Positions 6,657 to 14,571 of a stretch of 14,571 nucleotides of DNA are shown here, in pieces. The notes under the pieces are model-generated. The model had not been told where the DNA came from. It was given only the letters and a program-made list of their open reading frames with translations, and ran no database searches. The stretch's first letter is position 1, and every line of letters starts with the position of its first letter. Location of the stretch: the NCBI GenBank assembly GCA_009602725.1, contig WELB01000034.1, positions 774,804-789,374 of the forward strand. Reading direction: 5' to 3'. The DNA comes from Spirogloea muscicola. Its lineage: Eukaryota > Streptophyta > Zygnematophyceae > Spirogloeales > Spirogloeaceae. Both the position numbers and the translations under genes were made by a program.

Positions 6657-8352
6657 GCAGCTGCTTGGGATGTCAACAAGGAAGTGGTTGAGAAACTTCT
6701 ATCTGCCCAGGAGAAGACTGCTATCATCAAGGTGGAGAAGAAGGTAATCTTCATGCTTTTGAAGGAGGTGGGGACACCGGGCACAACTCGAGCTTGTTTG
6801 CTGCAGTACTAAGGCAGCAACCTTCTCTTTTGTTGCTTTGCAGGTCTCCTTACCTGTGGAGAGCGACAACAGTGTCTTTGGAGATTTGGTCTACAACCTC
6901 CTTGACTCTCGCCCAGTACTTGTGGTTGAGGACGGTGGCCGCCTTTCCGTCGTCAACTCGTTCCCCATCCTCAAGGCAGTGGGGCTTGCAGTGGCGCATT
7001 TGAAACTTGAGGTGCATGTTGCAACTTCTTATCAACATACATTGGACTGCTTCGCCCTTGTTGACTGTGCTACAGGTTACAGCGCACTTTTCTGCCTTTT
7101 AGTATTTCTCTCTTGCTGTTCAGCAGAGGAATTCTGAGATTTTCCAAATGCCCCCCTTGCGCAGGCGGATGCCATTTCTGCTCCGGGCTGGACATTGAAT
7201 GCAGCCAACATTGTGTGCGTCGTTGAGGGGACTGGAAGAGTTGAGATTGCTAATGCTGACGGTCACAAGGGACTTGACACCAAGGTGGAATGTGGAGATG
7301 TGGTGATTGTGCCAAAACTGTTCACATTCACTATGGTAAGCAGTCATTATTTGTAGTAGTAGAAGCCTTTGCAGCCTTGGAGTTTGTAGTAAATTTGGAT
7401 AATGCCCTGTACCAAAGTGCTTACGAAAATCTCACATTACTGATGTTGTCATGTGGTAGTGGGTAGGGAGGCACGTATAGAAGACTGTCATACCTCAACA
7501 AAATATACAACTGTACAACTGTCTTTACGTCTGCACAATCTACAGAAATTGACTGTGGCTTCTTTCTGGCAGGTGGCTGGGAGTGAGGGTCTTGAAGTGG
7601 TTACAGCGACTACATCTTCCACTCCACTTGCCAGTTTTTTGGCAGGTGCCAATGCTGTCTACAAAGCCATTCCTCCCGAGCTGGCCCTCGAGGTTTTCAA
7701 CATCGACGAAGATTTAGCCAAGGAGTTTGCCAAGTCACGCCAGCATGATGTCATCATTCTCCCTGCTAAGGAAGAATATCGTGTATTTGAAACAAACGAA
7801 GGCCAAATGGCCAAGTACAAAGGCAAGCACATCTTAAGACCTACATAACCTACAGTAGATTGACCCGCTCAGAAACCACGGGTCAAAACATAAAGGACGC
7901 TAAGCGATGCCTGGATACTAGATGGCAGATACGAAGCCCTTCTGCCACCAACTAGAGCTCGCCCAGCTTTCTGGTGCAAAGCATTAGCCTGAGCACGCTG
8001 CAAACAGGCCGAAACTCGTCGTCGCAACAACGACAGATAAGCAGCTGGCAAGCCCATCTCAGCCGGGAACACATCTGCTAAGGAGAAGAAGAGGTACGCT
8101 TTGCACTGTGAAAATCACTGGAAGGATTTAATGTGGCATTGCTTAGGCTTAACCTTCAGATCTTGGTAAAATACTGCTGTGTTAGGTCAGATATTGGCAA
8201 TGTTCAAATTGTAAGTTAACAGCTTCGTCGACCAGATTGTTTTATATATACCACCTTCCGGTATCCTCCGAAGTGTTACCCGCAACTTCAAGGAGCAAGC
8301 TGACGTGGCAAACACCATCCGTGACTACCTGAAAGCTGAATTTGGCCTCTAG

Positions 8353-9474
8353 ATTATACTGAGAATGCTGATGAATAGCATTGGCTGTATCGGTCTATGC
8401 TAAGTCGTACAAATTCAAGCTAGCTGGAAGAGATTGTGGAAGTGTAATTGTATAACCTCAGTGGTGCAGACTGTACATTGGGTAGCACAAAGTGAAGGAC
8501 GATTTAGTATATGCCTTACAAACTCGTGCAACTCACGTCATTACTGTAAAGATGTATATTATTTGCTGTGATGATCGTCATGCCTGTCGGTAGTACACAA
8601 TCGTCTCAAGAGATTCGGCCTGTAAACGTCACACCATGTCTTGTAAAATTTTGGCAGATACAAGTGTCCGACTCTTAGCATCTATTGACTTTGTCAAGAT
8701 AAGCATCCATAGTTTCAAAGGCCGAAGCTTGAATTGCTGATTGGAATTGAATGACTGTTGTTATACAAAGTGATCCTACAAGTTTGAAATATCATATAAT
8801 CATCAACCATGTAACATCTTGACATCTTGAACTGTTGAACTATACTTTACCGCAGTACATAAGTGGATGGAATGATGGTATCCCAAAATGGGATTATCTG
8901 CACAACTTGCATGTCATCGTAAAAGTTACAAGGTTAAAATAGCTCCCCAAGATGTGATGATTTCTCTCTAAATACAATGCGTACTATTGAACAAGTGCGC
9001 ATGAGTTGGTGTGCACATCGTCGTCTCATGCAAATGGTCAAAACTGCAGTCAACATATATGGCTACTTACGAAAGACATTCAAAGACGAGTTGACATCAG
9101 GCACATACTTAGAATAATTTGCTTATGCAGGTCGCCATCCAAATCAAAGGCATACACTCGAGGATAGGAATATGTGCTGTCGACAAATGCACATTCTCGT
9201 GAGCTCAGCAGCGGGGATACAAAAAAGCGCCAAAACCAACATAGGTGGACGACATTAAGGCGCAATTTTGACACATAATTGCAGATTAATGAGCACAATT
9301 AAGTGGGTACCACAGAGAAGCAGCCCTCGGTCTGTGATGCCTCTACAGCTTTACAGCTAGACTGAGTGACCAGACTTCGCAATACTTGTTGATTGTGTGC
9401 TTCAGCCCATTCCGGCCCATTCGGATCTTGTCGATGGCTTTCCGCTGTAGTCTCGTGCATAGCTGTGTGGTTTA
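8353..9474. other. AT-rich intergenic stretch, no gene seen
   Basis: Apart from the likely 3' untranslated part of copy 1, I see no coding signal, RNA gene or strong repeat here. Base composition is clearly more AT-rich than the flanking genes. Short open frames at 9080-9505 show no recognisable motif. Confidence 0.5.
8443..8447 (+). terminator. Possible TGTAA polyadenylation signal for cupin copy 1
   Basis: TGTAA, the usual chlorophyte polyadenylation signal, occurs 91 nt after the proposed TAG stop at 8350-8352. This supports the extended C-terminal model. The motif also recurs by chance in the AT-rich DNA that follows, so weight is limited. Confidence 0.3.
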
Positions 9475-9575
9475 GGCGCCTTTCGGCTCTTTGGACCTTG
9501 TCCATTCTTTTTGGGCTGGCCTTTTCCAGCCATTGCGTTAGATTGGAAGAGCTGTGGTTTTCACAGCCCTCGGCC
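9475..9575 (-). repeat. Inverted copy of the 4084-4590 interspersed repeat
   Basis: Read on the minus strand it contains CGAGGGCTGTGAAA (9572-9559), identical to 4093-4106. It also has AGCTCTTCCAAT (9553-9542), and GGCCAGCCCAAAAAGAATGG resembling CCAGCCCAGAAGAATGG of the third copy. It ends with AGCCGAAAGG, resembling AGCTGAAAGG at 4579-4588. Confidence 0.55.
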
Positions 9576-9754
9576 CCTTCAGATGAGCTTTACTTTCTCG
9601 ATTTACGCGACGCGGGTTGCAGGCAGGCTCCTAGCGCCGCTCTTGGGGCGAGGCGCCGAGGTGGGGTCCGGCGAATGGTGCCCGGCCGAGGCCGAGGGGC
9701 CTCTTTTCCGAGAGCCATAGCGGGCGGCCTTCGAGGAAAGAACAATGGAGGGGG

Positions 9755-9756
<2 letters not shown>

Positions 9757-9795
<39 letters not shown>
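9757..9795. repeat. (GA)n microsatellite, about 19 units
   Basis: An uninterrupted GA dinucleotide tract follows a G7 run, about 295 bp upstream of the copy 2 start codon. GA/CT tracts can act in plant promoters. Open frames through it (Ser-Leu or Arg-Glu repeats) are artefacts. Confidence 0.9.
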
Positions 9796-9798
<3 letters not shown>

Positions 9799-10088
9799 AT
9801 TGGGGTGAGGGGGATAATAACCACGTCGCGTGCATGCCCGGTGGGCCAGCCTGACGCGGCCTGCAGTGCATGGCGGCCCCCGGCGCCGGGCCCTCCGCCT
9901 CAGCCGCCGTCGCCCCCATAGACGGCCCGGAGGCCGGCCCCGCCCCGCCAGTCGAAGAACGGGCGCTCACACCCCCGGGCCCCCACCTACACCTCCGCGC
10001 CCGCGCCTTGTGCAGCCAGCTGCGAGCAGTCAGCTAGCTGCGTAGGCCGCTCTGCCACACCAAGCCTGCGGTACCTTCAGCAGTCGCC
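9796..10088 (+). promoter_or_regulatory. GC-rich promoter and 5' leader of cupin copy 2
   Basis: A GC-rich region of about 290 bp separates the GA tract from the start codon. No TATA box is evident. The start lies in a good context, GTCGCCATGG. No competing gene is supported here. Confidence 0.35.
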
Positions 10089-12828
10089 ATGGCGGCCAGG
10101 CCCGCCGTCGCCCTGCTGCTGCTGCTGGGCCTGGTGCTCGGCACCTCCGCCCGGCGAGAGGAGTTCGAGTTCATGCCCGAGGGCCCCCGGCCGGTGCTCG
10201 AGACCGAGGGCGGCCGAGTGGACGTGTGGAGCCCCAACTTCGAGCAGATCAAGGTGCGCCATGTCGTTCTTTAAGTGCAGGCCGCAGCCGCAGCTGTAAT
10301 AGCTTATGGTCATGTACAGAAGGTGACCCATTTGGTGGTCGAGATTGTTACTTCCATTGTCAAACGTACTGAGTGCTTCAGAAATTGCACATGCGCGGCG
10401 TTGCTGCAGGACGCCAGCGTGGGGGCCGCCAAGATCTGCATCAAGCCGAAAGGGCTGGTGCTGCCGCACTACACCAATGCCGCCATGATCGGCTTTGTCG
10501 TCAAGGGCAGCGCATGCATGGGGCTTGTGACGCCCTTCGGCATCCCAACCAATGCCAGGTCTAGCAACACGATCTGAATGTGCACTGTACACCCAGATGC
10601 CAGCTTTGCTCATCATACTTCTTATGGCTCTGCATTTGCATGAGCCCAACTGCACCTGTGCACCGCATGATCCACGTTCGCTACCACTCAAAAGTGGACA
10701 TGAGTACCACAAGCATGTTCGTGCAAGTGCTCTTGCGCTGTTTCAGCCACCTGGTTATCCATCTACACCAAAACGTCCAAGCTGCCAGCCCCATAAGCTT
10801 CTCGCTCTCTGCAGGTGCATCAAGGAGGGCGATGTGATCCTCAAGCCGCGCGCATGGGCCCACTGGCTGTATAACAGTGGCGAGGACAATCTTGAAATCT
10901 TCTGCGTTGCAGAGACCTCCGCTGGCCCCAATCCGGGCAATGTGACCAAGTTCTGGCTCGCCGGTGGCGAGGAGGAGCATCGCAGCATCCTCCACGGCTT
11001 CAGGTAAGCTGCGAGTGCTAAGTCCTATGCGGCTTCCCGTCGTTCCCAGTGTCACTGAGCATCTCCAGTTGTCCTCGTGCCCATGTCTGCCAGACCTCCG
11101 GCTTCTACCAGCCTGTTTCGTCTTGCATGTTGCTAGATCTTAAGCATTACCATCTTGATTTGTGGCATCCGCTTGCACAGCAAGGACGTCTTAGCCAAAG
11201 TTTGGGACACGGAGGAGAAGAGCATTGAGAAGCTTCTGAGCTCCCAAAAGCGCGGCGGCATCATCAAGGTTGAGGAGGAGGTAACAACAACCAATGCCCC
11301 TACTGCAGTGTCATTCCATAACCATATGACCGCGCATGCATGGTGAATAAACTTGGAAGCTTGTTTGCTGTCGATTCCATACACTGGCCATCGATCGCAT
11401 GCGCCGAGATAAATCATTGACATAAGCCATTGTTCCTCTTCTGTGACATGTTCGCTGCACATGTGCAGCTTAAGATGCCAACAACAAGCTCCAAGAACTT
11501 CCTGCTGGACTTCGTCTTCGACATGGATGGCAGGAACCCCGACATCTGTGTGGAAAACGGCGGCTGCATGAGCCTGCTGCATGCATACAAGGTCCCCTGC
11601 CTCAAGAAGATGGGCCTTGGTGTCGCCCGTGTCAAGCTGGAGGTCCGGACCTCGATGCCCTGCCTCCATGCTCAAATCACAGATCCTTACAATGAGCACC
11701 TTTGATATCATTCGTAATGAAACAGTTACGGGAACAAAAGCAACACAGGACCTTGCATCATGCCAAAGGTAGCAAAATGCATCACAACAGCGCCATATGC
11801 TTGCAACCCTCAGCCCATCTGCATCAGAGAGGACCACCACAATGCACAAGGCACCAAACCCCCTAACTCTCAGTATTGGTGCCCTCCTGCAGCCCGGTGC
11901 AATCCTGGCACCCCACTGGTGCGTGAACGCAGCGGACATCCTGTACGTGACCAAGGGCAAGGGGCGCGTCCAGGTCGCCATGCCCGACGGCACCAACGGC
12001 TTTGACAAGAACCTCAAGAAGGGCGACCTTATCATCATTCCCAAGAATTTTCCCAGCACCCAGGTCAGAGCATGCATTTGTTTGAAGCAAGGCGTCCTTG
12101 TCATCAAGCAACCACACTTTGCAATGAGCAGCATTCGCTAATTGTCATGAAAGTATTGCTTTTTGGAAACCATAAGTACATTGTCAATAGTTGTTGGGTC
12201 ATCCCGTCATCTTGCCTTGTACAAGCTGCCTAAACACATTCCGCACTTGGCAATCTGACACTGTTCTTGACATGCAGATTGCTGACAAGACCGAGGGCTT
12301 TGAGTGGATCACGATCACGACGTGCCCGTGCACCCTGCCCGCATTCTTGGTTGGCAAGAACTCTGTGTTCCGGGGCATGCCGTCTGAGGTCCTCAAGGCG
12401 TCCTTCAATATCAACGACAAGGTCGCCGAGGAGATGTGCCACAAGCGCTCGAAGGAGTGCGTCATCTTCCCGCCTAGCGAGGAGGGCCGGCGCCACAGGT
12501 AACATGCGGCATGCTTTGTCTGTCTTCTGAAAAGAAAAGAAGAAGCATTGACAGAAGCTGTCAAAGATAGGATGGTGTGTATGCAGCCACCATGACTACG
12601 GATTTGAGGTCGCCACATTGGTACTTCGCTCTAGATTTGTGGACTATTACAATGCCAGCCAAGATCCCATGAGTGTCTTTGACTGTCCTTCTCCTGGACT
12701 CCGTCAACAGCAAGCTGCCCAACATTGTACCTGGATGGGCGGAGGAGGTGGCGTCTTACAAGACCGACTCCTCGGCCTTTGAGGAGCTGGCTCAGATGCT
12801 CACTGAGGCCGAACTCGGCGTGAAGTGA
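10089..12828 (+). CDS. Secreted two-domain cupin (11S-globulin/legumin-like), copy 2, intact
   Basis: Eight GT-AG exons join in consistent phase: 10089-10253, 10410-10558, 10815-11003, 11181-11280, 11469-11642, 11893-12063, 12278-12498 and 12711-12828. They give 428 residues and a TGA stop. A signal peptide (MAARPAVALLLLLGLVLGTSA) implies entry to the secretory pathway. The N-terminal cupin runs from about residue 56, with LPHYTNAAMIGFVVKG and CIKEGDVILKPRAWAHWLYN. The C-terminal cupin has PGAILAPHWCVNAADILYVT and GKGRVQVAMPDGTNGF, closely resembling the PHW-N-NA signature of 11S globulins. The HxH...E metal-ligand pattern of germins is not seen, which fits a storage or structural role rather than a metalloenzyme. 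Twelve cysteines in the mature part suggest disulfides. One NVT glycosylation site is present. A tail of about 40 residues (LPNIVPGWAEEVASYK...) follows the second cupin. Substrate or exact role is unknown. Confidence 0.9.
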
Positions 12829-13640
12829 GACACGCCCCTGAGAGCGGCGCTACGGAAGGCCCTTTTTTGACAAAGCAGCGCACTGACTATGCTGCATAGA
12901 GTTAGTTGGTCGGCACCCCGCCAGCGATGCGTTGGGATGTGGACCCTCCTTTTTGACAGGCTGTGCATGATTTGCAGATGACTGCTGCTACTCCGGCTTG
13001 ACCCGGCTGCCGTGTCCCGGCACAGCGGCCTGAGAACATGAAAGTAAATTTTGTTTGCAAGACCTCACCTGATTTTGAATGCTTTGCATTGTGTGCATTG
13101 CTGCGTCTGGCAACATATAGCCATTGGAACACAAGATTGAAAGGACTGCCAGGTTAAGCAAGGTGTGCTCAGCAGATGAAACCGCCTTGCTGCCAGAAGC
13201 AGCAAAGGCACAAAATCGTCAACTCAATTAATAATCTCGAATCTGTTGGGCAGCCTTGTGAAGCATGCAAAGCGTGAACCAATATCAACTCTGTGCAGAG
13301 ACTGGCACGTCAACTGTGACCTCTCGCATGGTTTCCAACTGCAACATTCACATAGGGTTGTGCCTGGTGAAGGTCACTCCTTATGCAGCTGGAGAAAAAC
13401 GGTGGGCCCTGCAGTAAGGCAGCACCGTCAAAGAACTGCAAGATGAGCCAAAATGCACGAGCAGAACTGCGTATTTGGCCCAAAATCATCATAGCAGCTG
13501 CTTTGAAGGGATCAATAGTGTAGCCGCTTCTCCAATGGCCTTGCTACATTGGCACGTTTGGCACCAATGGGGCACAAAATCGTGGGGCGTAGAGACAGGA
13601 GAGTCTGTACAGGGCAGCAACGCATGCAGCATGCATGCGC
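12829..13640. other. Convergent intergenic region between cupin copy 2 and MFAP1
   Basis: This holds the 3' untranslated ends of two convergent genes. I see no further coding exon or RNA gene. No TGTAA was found on the plus strand soon after the cupin stop, nor its complement before the MFAP1 stop, so the poly(A) sites are not identified. Confidence 0.4.
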
Positions 13641-14571
13641 TCATAGCTTTTGTGGGCTCTGGTGACGCTCCCAGTCTTTCAATTTCCGGCTGCCTTTGGG
13701 CTTCTCCAGCGGCTTGTTCATGCCCGCCATCTTGCTGTTGTACTTGGCCCGCAGCGTGTCGTTGGTTGTCCACCTGCAAACGCGACGCCCCACAGCAGCA
13801 ATCAGTTTGCGAAGATCCACACAGTCTGAAGAGCAGGGTGTCAGCTGTAAGCAGCTGAGATCACTTGGCTGCCTGGACAAGGAGGATGAGCTTCCTAGGG
13901 ACCGCCCAGGCCTCGCAAGCATACTCCTAAGATTTCAACTAACTCTGAGACGCATTCAGCTGTGAGTCTGGCTGTCTCAGGTAAGAGCCCAAGCAGAGGT
14001 CGACGAGGAGCAAGGGGTGGTGATCATTGCAGTCTGCACAGTGCTCCAGACTTTGCAGCGACTTTGGGCTCTGAGCTTCTTGAACCTGCAGGCAGCCCGA
14101 AGCTTGCGACACACAACGGGGGGTGTCGAGTGCTCACGGCGTGTCCCACTGAGTCGTGTCCTCGTTGACCAGATGCGTCCACTTGGTGCGCCCGGAGCGG
14201 CCAAAGTGCTTGACCTGCATGACCTTGGGCAGGATGGACTTGTCGAGCTTGTCCTCGCCAGTGGGCGCGGAGAAGTCGCGCGCAAAGATGGTGTCGCCGC
14301 CGGCGGTGCCGCCGGTGTCGTCCGCCGTGTCCTGGAAGAAGGCGCCCTTGTGGTAGTACTTCTGCATGAACTTCCACTTCTTCTTGGCCGCGCCGCCGAC
14401 GCCGCCGCGCGGGTTGCGGCGCTCCCACTCGCGGCGCTCGTCCTCGGTCATCGTGCGCAGCCGCTCCACCTCCTCCTTCTCGCGCGCCGCCGCCTCGCGC
14501 TCGTCGCGGTCCCGCCGGATGCGCGCGATCTCCCGCGCCTTCCACGCCTCGTACTCCTCCGCCTCGTTTGC
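13641..14571 (-). CDS. MFAP1: Microfibrillar-associated protein 1 homologue (spliceosomal), C-terminal two exons, 5' end outside window
   Basis: MFAP1 is a nuclear component of the spliceosomal B complex, needed for pre-mRNA splicing. The exon 14571-14138 encodes 144 codons. It begins inside a charged, probably coiled-coil stretch (EEYEAWKAREIARIRRDRDE) and continues with the highly conserved core KKWKFMQKYYHKGAFFQD, IFARDF, LPKVMQVKHFGRSGRTKWTH and LVNEDTTQWDTP. A 364-bp intron (14137-13774, GTGAGC...TTTGCAG) interrupts a proline codon. The last exon, 13773-13641, encodes WTTNDTLRAKYNSKMAGMNK, then PLEKPKGSRKLKDWERHQ and a TGA stop. The phases match (2, then one base). The WTTND...KMAGMN tail is the plant-type ending. 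It is convergent with cupin copy 2, with no functional link. The protein continues beyond the right edge. Confidence 0.94.

Larger units (their letters stand above)
5392..8352 (+). pseudogene. Secreted two-domain cupin (11S-globulin/legumin-like), copy 1, apparently disrupted
   Basis: This is a paralogue of the intact gene at 10089-12828, in the bicupin (RmlC-like, glutelin/legumin-type) family also found in land plants. It opens with a signal peptide (MAVSGWASAVALSLLLAC...). Exons: 5392 to about 5570; about 5812-5961; 6292-6474; 6644-6743; 6844-7011; 7165-7335; 7573-7780; then tentatively 8045-8093 and 8274-8352. The N-terminal cupin includes VLEGHAAVGLITPFGIP and LTKGDVLVTPAGWAFWAYN. The C-terminal cupin includes APGWTLNAANIVCVVEGTGR. 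Lesions as read: a one-base shift at the C4 run 5866-5869 in exon 2, an in-frame TGA at 6654-6656 in exon 4, and no GT at the expected phase-0 end of exon 1. Exons 3 and 5-7 are clean, with good splice sites. If the tail exons are rejected, the frame from exon 7 ends at TAA 7846-7848. It is either a young pseudogene or a real gene with sequencing errors. Confidence 0.7.

Noticed and set aside
9603-9970. Open frames with Ser-Leu or Glu-Arg repeats
   Set aside because: They are translations of the (GA)n microsatellite.
10512-12075. Several GCATGCAT (RY-like, legumin-box) words in and around cupin copy 2
   Set aside because: They fall in exons and introns rather than the promoter, and the same word appears near 13628. 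I see no reason to treat them as regulatory.
11133-12134. A long minus-strand open frame of 333 codons inside cupin copy 2
   Set aside because: It is antisense to exons 5 and 6 and the introns around them, shows no family motif, and is explained by the GC-rich codon pattern of the real gene.
1-14571. CRISPR arrays, tRNA or rRNA genes, insertion sequences
   Set aside because: None was seen on reading both strands, and they would not be expected next to intron-containing nuclear genes, apart from tRNAs.

Overview
This window looks like nuclear DNA from a eukaryotic alga, most likely a green alga of the chlorophyte (perhaps trebouxiophyte) type. The evidence is intron-rich genes with GT-AG splice sites and introns of roughly 70-370 bp, GC-rich coding exons with CGG/GCC runs, Kozak-like GCCATGG starts, a TGTAA motif after one gene, and protein families best known from plants and algae. 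The lineage is an inference. No prokaryotic operons, tRNAs, rRNAs or CRISPR arrays were seen.

Layout, left to right. (1) Positions 1-1717, minus strand: the 5' part of a five-exon gene for an unrecognised, probably membrane-associated protein. Its upstream side holds a CGG-rich tract with one N and two perfect palindromes (CCAAT/ATTGG and G-box types). (2) Positions 2000-4800: an accessory stretch without a confident intact gene. It carries short direct repeats, a Cys/His-rich open exon, a diverged inverted repeat around 3139-3876, a minus-strand open fragment, and several copies of a short interspersed repeat that reappears inverted near 9475-9575. (3) Positions 5392-8352, plus strand: a secreted two-domain cupin (legumin/11S-globulin-like, RmlC fold), copy 1. 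As read it is disrupted by a frameshift, an in-frame TGA and a missing donor at the expected place. (4) Positions 8353-10088: AT-rich intergenic DNA, then a GC-rich promoter region with a (GA)n tract. (5) Positions 10089-12828, plus strand: cupin copy 2, intact, eight exons, 428 codons plus stop. (6) Positions 13641-14571, minus strand: the last two exons of MFAP1, a spliceosome protein, convergent with cupin copy 2.

The central biological point is the tandem cupin pair. Intron positions and phases agree at every comparable junction, so the two arose by duplication. They differ strongly in codon use, cysteine content and integrity: copy 2 looks functional, while copy 1 is either a young pseudogene or damaged by uncorrected sequencing errors. 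Similar one-base shifts at short homopolymers appear elsewhere in the window, so base-level accuracy should be checked before biological conclusions are drawn.
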